Source: Oerskovia flava
GTDB taxonomy: Bacteria > Actinomycetota > Actinomycetes > Actinomycetales > Cellulomonadaceae
DNA length: 64,000 bases
Assembly (NCBI RefSeq): GCF_026163685.1
Contig: NZ_JAOXSR010000001.1
Coordinates: forward strand, 186,001 to 250,000
Reading direction: 5' to 3'
The stretch's first letter is position 1. The number at the start of each line of letters is the position of its first letter. Of this stretch, positions 27,364 through 35,129 are shown piece after piece. The translations under genes and the position numbers were made by a program. Under the pieces are notes generated by a model. The model saw only the letters and a program-made list of their open reading frames with translations, was not told the origin of the DNA and did not search any database.

Positions 27364-27703
27364 TGAGGAGGTGCCGGCGCACGACGAGGCCGCCGGGCGG
27401 GCGAGCGGCCCGGCCCACGACCACGACGCCGTCGCGCACCTCCTGCGCGCCCTCGCGGACCCGAACCGCCTCGCCCTCGTGCACCTCCTCGCCGAGGGCG
27501 AGCGCCGGGTCGTCGACCTCACCGCGGCGCTCGGCCTCGCGCAGTCCACCGTCTCCGCCCACCTCGTGATGCTGCGGGACGTCGGTGTCGTGGCCGTGCG
27601 GCGCGAGGGCCGTGCGTCCTGGTACCGGCTCGTACGACCCGAGGTCGCGCACCTCCTCGCCGACGCCGAGCGGGTCGTCGACGCCGCGGCCGGTGCGCCG
27701 TGA
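27353..27703 (+). CDS. ArsR/SmtB-family metal-responsive repressor
   Basis: 116 residues with the winged HTH (LLRALADPNRLALVHLLAEG, then LAQSTVSAHLVMLRDVGVV and the wing RREGRASWYRL). Histidines near the N-terminus (PAHDEA, GPAHDHDAVAH) and the alpha-5 end could bind metal; no cysteine pair of the CadC/ArsR type is present, which favours zinc, nickel or cobalt over cadmium or arsenic. GTGA overlap with the CDF exporter gene and an operator over its own start suggest autoregulation of the pair. Confidence 0.9.
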   Translation: MTMNEEVPAHDEAAGRASGPAHDHDAVAHLLRALADPNRLALVHLLAEGERRVVDLTAALGLAQSTVSAHLVMLRDVGVVAVRREGRASWYRLVRPEVAHLLADAERVVDAAAGAP

Positions 27704-28614
27704 CCGGGCACTCGCACGCGCACGGCACGGCGACGGCGGCCCACCGCCGCCGGTTGGTCGTCGTGCTCGTGGTGACCCTCGTCGTGATGGTCGGTGAGGT
27801 GGTCGGGGCGCTCGTCTCCGGCTCGCTCGCGCTCCTCGCGGACGCGGGCCACATGCTGACGGACGCGACCGGCATCGGGATCGCGCTCTTCGCGAGCTGG
27901 CTCGCGACCCGGCCGACGACGACGGCCCGCACCTTCGGATGGCAGCGCGCCGAGATCCTCGCCGCGCTCGCGAACGCCCTGCTGCTCGGCTTCGTGGCGG
28001 TGGTCGTGATCGTCGAGGGTGTCGCCCGGGTCCGTGAGCCCGCCCCCGAGATCGACGCCGGCCTGATGGTCGTGGTCGCGCTGGTGGGCCTCGCGGCGAA
28101 CGCGGTGTGCCTGCGGCTCCTCGCCGGCGGCCAGAAGGAGAGCCTCAACGTGCGGGGCGCCTACCTCGAGGTCTTCGGCGACCTCCTGGGCTCGGTCGCG
28201 GTGATCGTGGCGGGTGTCGCCGTGGCCGCGGGCTTCCCGCGCGCGGACGGGCTCGCCTCGATCGCCATCGGCCTGATGATCCTCCCGCGGGCGCTCCTCC
28301 TGCTCCGCGAGGTCGCCAGGGTGCTCCTCGAGTCGACCCCCGACGGTGTCGACCTCGACCAGGTCCGGCGGCACATCGAGCAGGTCCCGGGCGTCGTGGG
28401 CGTCCACGACCTGCACGCGTGGACCATCACGTCCGGCGTCCCGGTGATGTCCGCGCACGTCGAGGTCGAGCCCGACCGCCTCGCCCGGGGTGAGGGCACG
28501 GCCGTCCTGGACCAGCTCCAGTCGTGCCTGCGCGGGCACTTCGACGTCGACCACTGCACGTTCCAGGTCGAGCCGCCCGAACGTCGGCACGCGGAGACCT
28601 CCGCCCACCGGTGA
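27700..28614 (+). CDS. Cation diffusion facilitator (Zn/Co/Ni-type efflux)
   Basis: 304-residue CDF transporter with six membrane helices, a histidine-rich N-terminus (MTGHSHAHGTATAAHRR) and the C-terminal cytoplasmic domain with VHDLHAWTITSG. Metal-site residues are HMLTD in helix 2 and EVFGD in helix 5; the second is usually HxxxD, so glutamate replaces histidine here. Exports a divalent cation against protons. The start overlaps the ArsR stop, so repressor and pump form one operon. Confidence 0.93.
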   Translation: MTGHSHAHGTATAAHRRRLVVVLVVTLVVMVGEVVGALVSGSLALLADAGHMLTDATGIGIALFASWLATRPTTTARTFGWQRAEILAALANALLLGFVAVVVIVEGVARVREPAPEIDAGLMVVVALVGLAANAVCLRLLAGGQKESLNVRGAYLEVFGDLLGSVAVIVAGVAVAAGFPRADGLASIAIGLMILPRALLLLREVARVLLESTPDGVDLDQVRRHIEQVPGVVGVHDLHAWTITSGVPVMSAHVEVEPDRLARGEGTAVLDQLQSCLRGHFDVDHCTFQVEPPERRHAETSAHR

Positions 28615-28657
28615 ACGCACACGGAGCGAAGCCCGACGGCTGACTAGGCTGGGCACC

Positions 28658-29641
28658 ATGACGATTCTGGTGACGGGTGGAGCGGGCTACATCGGCGCGC
28701 ACGTGGTGCGGCTGCTGCAGCAGCGGGGCGAGCAGGTCGTGGTGGTCGACGACCTCAGCACGGGCGAGGCAGGGCGTATCGGCGACGCGACGCTCGTGCA
28801 GCTCGACGTCGCGAGCCCGGAGGCCGCGGACGTGCTCACGCGCACGCTGCGGGAGCACGACGTCCGTGCGGTGATCCACTTCGCCGCCCGCAAGCAGGTC
28901 GGCGAGTCGGTCGAGAAGCCGGCCTGGTACTACCAGCAGAACGTCGGCGGCTTCACGAACCTGGTGTCGGCGATGGAGGCGGCGGGCGTGGACCGACTCG
29001 TCTTCTCGTCCTCCGCCGCCACGTACGGCATGCCGTCGGTGTCGTTCGTCGAGGAGAAGCTGCACGCGGAACCGATCAACCCGTACGGCGAGACCAAGCT
29101 CGTGGGGGAGTGGCTCGGGCGCTCCGCCAGCCGTGCCTGGGGGCTGCGGTTCGTCGCGCTCCGTTACTTCAACGTCGCTGGGGCGGGTTGGCCCGACCTC
29201 GGTGACCCGGCCGTCCTCAACCTCGTGCCGATGGTGCTCGACCGGCTCGCGCGCGGCGAGCGCCCGAAGATCTTCGGGGACGACTACCCGACGCCGGACG
29301 GCACCTGCATCCGGGACTACATCCACGTGCTGGACCTGGCCGAGGCGCACCTCGCGGCGATCGACTACCTGGGCGTGGAGGCGCGTCCGTTCGACGTCTT
29401 CAACGTCGGGACCGGCACGGGGTCCTCGGTGCGCGAGGTCATCGACGAGATCGGTGTCGCGAGCGGCCTCGACGTGACGGCGGACATCTTCCCGCGGCGT
29501 GCGGGGGACCCGCCCCAGCTCGTCGCGTCACCCGAGCGCATCAACGAGGTGCTGGGCTGGCGCGGCTCGAAGGCCCTCCCGGAGATCATCTCCTCGGCCT
29601 GGGAGGCGTGGCAGGCAGGACCGCGGCGCATCGATGTGTGA
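28658..29641 (+). CDS. galE: UDP-glucose 4-epimerase
   Basis: Extended short-chain dehydrogenase of 327 residues interconverting UDP-glucose and UDP-galactose. NAD site GGAGYIGAHVV, catalytic YxxxK in NPYGETKLVGE with SSAATYG supplying the serine/threonine, and the RYFNVAGA and RDYIHVLDLAEAH blocks. ATG 28658 comes seven bases after TAGGCT. Likely supplies galactosyl donors for wall or capsule sugars. Not in an operon with other gal genes. Confidence 0.95.
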   Translation: MTILVTGGAGYIGAHVVRLLQQRGEQVVVVDDLSTGEAGRIGDATLVQLDVASPEAADVLTRTLREHDVRAVIHFAARKQVGESVEKPAWYYQQNVGGFTNLVSAMEAAGVDRLVFSSSAATYGMPSVSFVEEKLHAEPINPYGETKLVGEWLGRSASRAWGLRFVALRYFNVAGAGWPDLGDPAVLNLVPMVLDRLARGERPKIFGDDYPTPDGTCIRDYIHVLDLAEAHLAAIDYLGVEARPFDVFNVGTGTGSSVREVIDEIGVASGLDVTADIFPRRAGDPPQLVASPERINEVLGWRGSKALPEIISSAWEAWQAGPRRIDV

Positions 29642-29674
29642 CGATGGCTGAAGGTCGACGCTGACCGGGGCGTC

Positions 29675-29709
29675 ATGACACCCCCGTAAATGCTCAGTAT
29701 GCTGAGCAT
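29675..29709 (+). promoter_or_regulatory. Carotenoid operon promoter with palindromic operator on the -10
   Basis: -35 ATGACA (29675-29680), 17-base spacer, -10 TATGCT (29698-29703). The -10 is embedded in a perfect palindrome ATGCTCAG-TATG-CTGAGCAT (29690-29709), so a bound dimer would exclude polymerase. Start of transcription is expected near 29710; GAGGAG and the crtE ATG at 29730 follow. Confidence 0.75.
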
Positions 29710-29729
29710 CTACGAGGAGCGGGGAGTCG

Positions 29730-30908
29730 ATGGAGCACACGGACACGGCGAGAGCGCCGGAGCGCCTGCGGGACCCCGGGGAGCAGCTCGCCCCCGAGGT
29801 CGGTGGCGTTCGGTCGGCCGCGGACGCGACGGGCTCACGCCCCGTGGGCCAGGGCCTCGAGGTCAGGGTCGCCGCGGCGCTCGACGTGACCCGGGTCGCG
29901 CTGGACGAGTACCTGGACGACGCGACCGCCGACGCCAAGGACACCGACGCCGCGTACGGCGCCCTGTGGGCGACGCTCGGCGGGCAGGTCGGCGGGAAAT
30001 TCCTGCGGCCGCGGTTGATGTATGCGGCATACCTGGGTCTCGGCGGGCAGGACGCCCGTCGGGTCCGCTCCGCCGCGGTCGCCCACGAGCTGCTGCACAC
30101 CGCGATGCTCGTCCACGACGACCTGCTCGACCACGACGAGGTACGACGCGGGCGGCCCAACCTCGCCGGGACCTACCGGCGACGGGTCGCGGCGGCCGGG
30201 CTCGACGGCCGTCGCGCCGACGACCAGGTCCAGTCCGCGGCGCTCCTCGGCGGCGACCTGGCGCTCATCAGCGCGGTCGACGTCGTGGTGCGCGGCGAAC
30301 TCGAGCCGGACGAGAAGCTCGAGATGATCTCGCTGCTGGTCCGCTCTGTGCACACCACCGTGGCGGGTGAGCTGCTCGACGTCGCAGGGCAGGCACGCCC
30401 GGCCCGCGACGTCGACGCCCTGCGGGTGGCGGAGCTCAAGACCGCGTCGTACACCTGCGTGATCCCCCTGCTGTCCGGTGCCGTCCTCGCCGGTGCCGGC
30501 ACGAGCGAGCGGGAACGGCTCGAGCGCTACGGCTCGGCGCTCGGGGTCGCGTTCCAGCTGGTCGACGACCACCTCGGTGTGTTCGGAGACCCCGCGGTCA
30601 CGGGCAAGTCGGTCCTGTCCGACCTTCGCGAGGGTAAGCGGACGCATCTGCTCGCGCTCGCCCACCGCCGTGCGACGCCGTCCGAGCGCGCCGTCCTCGA
30701 CACGCACGTCGGGCGCCCGGACCTCGACGAGGCCGGGGCCGCCCTCGTGCGCGAGGCGCTGCACTCGAGCGGAGCTGTCCGCGAGGTGCGCGACGTCGCG
30801 CGCGAACGCCTCGACGACGCCCGGGCGGCGGCGTCGCGCGGACTGCCCCCCGATCTGACCTCCTACCTCACCCACCTCGCCGACGCGCTCGCCGACCGGA
30901 CCGCCTGA
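29730..30908 (+). CDS. crtE: Geranylgeranyl diphosphate synthase (polyprenyl synthetase)
   Basis: First gene of the carotenoid operon, 392 residues, making C20 GGPP from IPP and allylic diphosphates. First aspartate-rich motif HDDLLDHDEVRRG, second QLVDDHLGVFGD, and GGKFLRPRLMYAAYLGLGG near the N-terminus. An unusual 55-residue polar N-terminal extension precedes the domain. GAGGAG upstream. Product length (C20 versus C15/C25) is inferred from context with crtB. Confidence 0.92.
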   Translation: MEHTDTARAPERLRDPGEQLAPEVGGVRSAADATGSRPVGQGLEVRVAAALDVTRVALDEYLDDATADAKDTDAAYGALWATLGGQVGGKFLRPRLMYAAYLGLGGQDARRVRSAAVAHELLHTAMLVHDDLLDHDEVRRGRPNLAGTYRRRVAAAGLDGRRADDQVQSAALLGGDLALISAVDVVVRGELEPDEKLEMISLLVRSVHTTVAGELLDVAGQARPARDVDALRVAELKTASYTCVIPLLSGAVLAGAGTSERERLERYGSALGVAFQLVDDHLGVFGDPAVTGKSVLSDLREGKRTHLLALAHRRATPSERAVLDTHVGRPDLDEAGAALVREALHSSGAVREVRDVARERLDDARAAASRGLPPDLTSYLTHLADALADRTA

Positions 30909-30921
30909 TCGAGAGGCCCGC

Positions 30922-31824
30922 ATGACCTCCCCCCGTGCCACACCCCCCTCCCTCTACGACCGCACCGCGGCCCGTGCTAGCCGGGCCGTGCTCGCGACCT
31001 ACTCGACCTCGTTCGGTGCCGGGTCGCGTCTGCTCGGTGAGCGCATGCGCCGTGACATCGAGGCGGTCTACGGACTCGTCCGAGTCGCCGACGAGGTGGT
31101 CGACACCCACCGCGGCGCGACCGCGGGCGACCTCCTGGACGCGCTCGAGGAGGAGACGGCCCTCGCGCTGGAGCGGGGATATTCGACGAACCTCATCGTG
31201 CACGCGTTCGCACGGACGGCTCGGCGGGTGGGGATCGGGCACGCCGAGATCGACCCGTTCTTCGCCTCGATGCGCATGGACCTGACGGTGTCGGTCCACG
31301 ACAAGGCCAGCTACGAGCAGTATGTGTTCGGCTCGGCCGAGGTCGTGGGGCTGATGTGCCTGGCGGTCTTCCTCAATGCCGACCGCCGACCGGACGAGCC
31401 GCTGATCGGGGGCGACGCCCGCCTGGTGCGGGGAGCCCGTGCCCTGGGGGCCGCGTTCCAGAAGATCAACTTCCTGCGCGACCTGCGCACCGATGTCGAG
31501 ACCCTCGGCCGCAGCTACCTCCCCGGGGTCACGCCGCAGTCCCTCAGCACGGACGACCTGGACGCGATCCTGGCCGAGATCGGGGCCGACGTGCAGGCCG
31601 CGCGCGAGGCGCTGCCGTACCTCCCGCGCCGCCCGCGCATCGCGGTGGCGTCGACGCTCGCGCTCTACGAGCGGCTGCTGACCAAGCTGGCCGCGACCAG
31701 CCCCGCCGAGCTCCTGCGCTGCCGGGTGCGTGTTCCGGACGCGGAGAAGGTGCTCGTGGTCGCGCGCGTGGTCGTCCGCTCGTTCGCGCCCGGCGCCGAC
31801 CGTGCGCAGGGTGGTGCGGCGTGA
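30922..31824 (+). CDS. crtB: Phytoene synthase
   Basis: Condenses two GGPP to phytoene. 300 residues with YSTSFGAGSRLL at the start, the first Asp motif VADEVVDTH, the second NFLRDLRTDVETLGR, and YVFGSAEVVGLMCL between them. Lies 13 bases after crtE; its stop overlaps the crtI GTG. A cytosolic or membrane-associated enzyme. Confidence 0.95.
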   Translation: MTSPRATPPSLYDRTAARASRAVLATYSTSFGAGSRLLGERMRRDIEAVYGLVRVADEVVDTHRGATAGDLLDALEEETALALERGYSTNLIVHAFARTARRVGIGHAEIDPFFASMRMDLTVSVHDKASYEQYVFGSAEVVGLMCLAVFLNADRRPDEPLIGGDARLVRGARALGAAFQKINFLRDLRTDVETLGRSYLPGVTPQSLSTDDLDAILAEIGADVQAAREALPYLPRRPRIAVASTLALYERLLTKLAATSPAELLRCRVRVPDAEKVLVVARVVVRSFAPGADRAQGGAA

Positions 31825-33542
31825 GCGCCCAGCAGGAGGTGGTGGTCGTCGGCGGTGGTGTCGCAGGTCTCGCGACGGCGGCGCTGCTGGCGCGCGGCGG
31901 CGCGCGCGTGACGCTGCTCGAGCGCCACGACCAGGTCGGCGGCCGGGCGGGGACGCTCGAGGTCGACGGCTTCCGCTTCGACACCGGGCCCTCGTGGTAC
32001 TTCATGCCCGAGGTGTTCGAGCACTTCTTCGCGCTCTTCGGCGAGGACGTCGACGAGCACCTCGACCTCGTGCCCCTGGACCCGTCCTACCGGGTGTTCC
32101 CCGAGCCGGTGGACGGCGGCGCGGCGACGCCGTTCGACGTCGTGCGGGACCAGGAGGAGAACTGGGCGACGTTCGACGCGATCGAGCCGGGCGCGGGGGA
32201 GCGGATGCGTGCGTACGCCGCGGACTCCTCCGAGGCGTACCGCATGGCGCTCGACCACTTCCTCTACACGACGTTCGAGCGCACGGACCGGGCGGTGGGC
32301 GTCGACGTGCTGCGACGGCTGCCCCGGCTCGCGCGCCTGCTCGGCTCGACGCTCGCCCGCAAGGTCGCGGGCACGGTCTCCGACGAGCGCCTGCGCCAGG
32401 TGCTCGGGTACCACGCGGTGTTCCTCGGGTCCTCGCCGTACCGGGTCCCCGCGCTCTACTCGCTCATGAGCCACCTCGACCTGGTGGACGGTGTACGTTT
32501 CCCGCGCGGCGGGATGTACACGATCGTCTCCGCTCTCGAGAAGATCGCCCGCGCCCAGGGGGTCACGGTCCGCACGGGCGCGGACGTCGTCGGGATCGAG
32601 GTCGAGGACGACCCGGCGCGCGGCGCGTTCGGTCGACCTGCCCGACGCCGAGGCCGCGCCACGGGCGTGCGGCTCGCCGGTGGCGAGGTGCTGAGCGCCG
32701 ACGTGGTCGTCTCCGCCGCGGACCTGCACCACACCGAGACGCAGCTCCTGGCACCGGAGCACGCCACGTACCCGGCCGAGTACTGGGAGAGGCGAGGCCC
32801 CGGCATCAGCGCGCTCCTCGTCATGGCGGGGGTCCGCGGCGAGCTGCCCGAGCTCGCGCACCACTCGCTGTTCTTCACGCGGGACTGGCCGGGGAACTTC
32901 GCCGACATCCTCGGGCAGGACACGAACAGCCCCGTCGCGCAGCTCCGCGTGCCCGAGCCCGCCTCGTTGTACGTCTCGCGGACCTCGGCGACCGACACCG
33001 TCGACACCGCCGACCCGGCCGCGCCGCCGGGCCACGAGAACCTGTTCCTCCTCGTGCCGTTCCCGGCGGACCCGGACCTCGGGGGGGACGTCCCGTCACG
33101 TCGCAGCCTCGACGCCCTCGCCGACGGGTACCTCGACCAGGTCGGCCGGTGGGCGGGGATCGACGACCTGCGCGAGCGGGTGGTGCTGCGCCGCGTCGTG
33201 GGTCCCGCGCACTTCGCCGACTCGTTCTCGGCATGGCGCGGGACGGCCCTCGGGATGGAGCACACGCTGCGGCAGTCCGCGATGTTCCGGCCCGCGGGGG
33301 TCTCCCGACGGGTGGAGGGCCTCTACTACGCCGGTGGCGGCACGGCCCCCGGCGTCGGGTTGCCGATGTGCCTCATCAGCGCCGAGCTCGTCGCGAAGCG
33401 GCTGCTCGGCGAGACCTCCTCGCGGCCGCTGCCCGCACCGCTGCGTCCCGGCTTCCTCGCCGCGAGCCGGCGTCCGGCCTCGCGCCGTACCGCGGCCGAG
33501 CCGGCCGCGCGCGACCAGGACGGCCCGGTGAGCGCCGGATGA
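31821..33542 (+). CDS. crtI: Phytoene desaturase (lycopene-forming)
   Basis: FAD-dependent desaturase of 573 residues, somewhat longer than the usual 500-550. Dinucleotide motif VVVVGGGVAGLATAALLARG at the N-terminus, DTGPSWYFMPEVFEHFF, and the C-terminal flavin motif GLYYAGGGTAPGVGLPMCLI. GTG start at 31821 overlaps the crtB stop. Produces lycopene by four desaturations, as needed by the downstream elongase. A charged 40-residue C-terminal tail is present. Confidence 0.95.
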   Translation: MSAQQEVVVVGGGVAGLATAALLARGGARVTLLERHDQVGGRAGTLEVDGFRFDTGPSWYFMPEVFEHFFALFGEDVDEHLDLVPLDPSYRVFPEPVDGGAATPFDVVRDQEENWATFDAIEPGAGERMRAYAADSSEAYRMALDHFLYTTFERTDRAVGVDVLRRLPRLARLLGSTLARKVAGTVSDERLRQVLGYHAVFLGSSPYRVPALYSLMSHLDLVDGVRFPRGGMYTIVSALEKIARAQGVTVRTGADVVGIEVEDDPARGAFGRPARRRGRATGVRLAGGEVLSADVVVSAADLHHTETQLLAPEHATYPAEYWERRGPGISALLVMAGVRGELPELAHHSLFFTRDWPGNFADILGQDTNSPVAQLRVPEPASLYVSRTSATDTVDTADPAAPPGHENLFLLVPFPADPDLGGDVPSRRSLDALADGYLDQVGRWAGIDDLRERVVLRRVVGPAHFADSFSAWRGTALGMEHTLRQSAMFRPAGVSRRVEGLYYAGGGTAPGVGLPMCLISAELVAKRLLGETSSRPLPAPLRPGFLAASRRPASRRTAAEPAARDQDGPVSAG

Positions 33543-33877
33543 TCGGGCTCGTCTACCTGGGTGCCCTGCTCGTCTCGCTCGGCGGGCTCGCCGTCCTGGA
33601 CCGACGCTTCCGGCTCGCGTTCTGGCACGACTGGCGCCGGACGGCCCTGACCCTCGCCGTCGGCCTCGTGTTCTTCCTGCTGTGGGACGTCGCGGGGCTG
33701 CTCCTCGGCATCTTCGCCCGGGGCGACTCGCCGCACATGACCGGGCTGCTCCTGGCCCCGGAGCTGCCGGTGGAAGAGGCGGTGTTCCTCACCCTGCTCT
33801 GCTACAACACCCTGCTGGTCTGGCGTGCCTTCGCCCGGCGGTGGCCCGTGCGCGCGGCGGCGGGAGGCGAGGCATGA
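33539..33877 (+). CDS. crtYe: C50 carotenoid cyclase subunit (CrtYe/CrtYc type)
   Basis: 112-residue membrane protein with three helices (IGLVYLGALLVSLGGLAVL; TLAVGLVFFLLWDVAGLLLG; the PELPVEEAVFLTLLCYNTLL segment). The LWDVAG and ELPVEE motifs are those of lycopene cyclase domain proteins. In C50 producers this subunit pairs with a second small protein to close the end rings. ATG overlaps the crtI stop, and its own stop overlaps the next gene. Confidence 0.88.
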   Translation: MIGLVYLGALLVSLGGLAVLDRRFRLAFWHDWRRTALTLAVGLVFFLLWDVAGLLLGIFARGDSPHMTGLLLAPELPVEEAVFLTLLCYNTLLVWRAFARRWPVRAAAGGEA

Positions 33878-34212
33878 CCAACATCGTGCTCAACGTCGTC
33901 GTCCTCGGCGTGCTGTCGGCCGTGACGTTCCGGACGCTGCGTCGCGGCCGCACCCGGCCGCTCGTCGCCGCCGCGCTCGTGATGCTCCTGCTCACGCTCG
34001 TCTTCGACACCCTCATGATCGCGGTCGGCCTGTACGTGTACGCACCAGACAAGATCCTCGGCATCTGGATCTGGGGGGCGCCCCTCGAGGACTTCGCGTA
34101 CCCGCTCGCGGCCGTACTCCTCGTGCCCGCCGTGTGGACGTGGCTGGGCGACCGGCGGGCGGCGAGCGACCGTCCCGCCGACTCGTCGACGAGCCACGGG
34201 GCGCAGAGGTGA
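33874..34212 (+). CDS. crtYf: C50 carotenoid cyclase subunit (CrtYf/CrtYd type)
   Basis: 112-residue partner subunit: two to three helices with LVFDTLMIAVGLYVYAPDKI and WIWGAPLEDFAYPLAAVLLV, the latter carrying the PLEDF motif typical of the cyclase family. A polar tail follows. Overlaps crtYe (ATGA) and crtEb (GTGA). Together the subunits should cyclise flavuxanthin-like intermediates to epsilon- or gamma-type rings. Confidence 0.88.
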   Translation: MTNIVLNVVVLGVLSAVTFRTLRRGRTRPLVAAALVMLLLTLVFDTLMIAVGLYVYAPDKILGIWIWGAPLEDFAYPLAAVLLVPAVWTWLGDRRAASDRPADSSTSHGAQR

Positions 34213-35111
34213 GCGCCGCCGTGGCGCACCGGGCGACGGGGGTGCGGGACGTCGTCGCCGCGTCGCGCCCGTTCTCGTGGATCAACACCGCGTTCCCGTT
34301 CGCGGCGGGCTACCTGCTCGCGACCGACGGGCGGTTCGACGTCGCGCTCGTCGTCGGCACGCTGTACTTCCTTGTGCCCTACAACCTGCTCATGTACGGC
34401 GTGAACGACGTGTTCGACTACGCGAGCGACCTGCGCAACCCGCGCAAGGGCGGTATCGAGGGGGCGCTCGCCGACCCCGCCACGGCGCGCGTCACGCACC
34501 GCCTGATCCTCGTGGCGTGCGTCGTGACCAACGTGCCGTTCCTCGTGGTTCTGGTCCTGCTCGGCGGGGCGGCGGCGAACCTCGTGCTCGCGCTCGTCGT
34601 GTTCCTGGTCGTGGCGTACTCCGCGCCGCGCCTGCGGTTCAAGGAGCGCCCGTTCCTCGACTCGTTCACGTCGGCCATGCACTTCGTCGGGCCGCTGCTC
34701 TACGCGCTGGTGCTCGTCGACGCGCCGCTCGGTGCGCGGACCGTGTGGCCGGTCCTCGCCGCGTTCGTGGCCTGGGGCATGGCCTCGCACGCCTTCGGTG
34801 CGGTGCAGGACGTACGGGCCGACCGCGAGGGCGGGATCGCTTCGGTGGCGACCGTGATCGGCGCGCACAGCACGGTCGTCGCGGCGGCCGCGACCTATCT
34901 CGCCGCCGCCGCCGTGCTCCTCGCGCTGCCGTGGCCAGGAGTGCTCGCCGCGGTGCTCCCGCTGCCGTACGTCGTCAACGTGCTCCGGTTCTGGACCGTG
35001 CGCGACGACGACTGCGAGCGCGCCAACGCCGGGTGGCGGACCTTCCTGTGGCTCAACCTCGTCACGGGGTTCTGCGTGACGATGCTGCTCCTGTGGACTG
35101 CCCTCGGCTGA
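34209..35111 (+). CDS. crtEb: Lycopene elongase (UbiA-type prenyltransferase)
   Basis: Integral membrane prenyltransferase of 300 residues that adds two C5 units to lycopene, giving C50 flavuxanthin. UbiA motifs: NDVFDYASDLRNPRKGG (first Asp-rich) and AVQDVRADREGGIASVATVI (second), with about eight helices. Gene order E-B-I-Ye-Yf-Eb is that of the Corynebacterium decaprenoxanthin operon minus the MmpL gene; Micrococcus places the elongase before the cyclase pair. No glycosyltransferase (CrtX) follows. Confidence 0.9.
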   Translation: MSAAVAHRATGVRDVVAASRPFSWINTAFPFAAGYLLATDGRFDVALVVGTLYFLVPYNLLMYGVNDVFDYASDLRNPRKGGIEGALADPATARVTHRLILVACVVTNVPFLVVLVLLGGAAANLVLALVVFLVVAYSAPRLRFKERPFLDSFTSAMHFVGPLLYALVLVDAPLGARTVWPVLAAFVAWGMASHAFGAVQDVRADREGGIASVATVIGAHSTVVAAAATYLAAAAVLLALPWPGVLAAVLPLPYVVNVLRFWTVRDDDCERANAGWRTFLWLNLVTGFCVTMLLLWTALG

Positions 35112-35129
35112 GGCGCGCGACGCCGGTGC

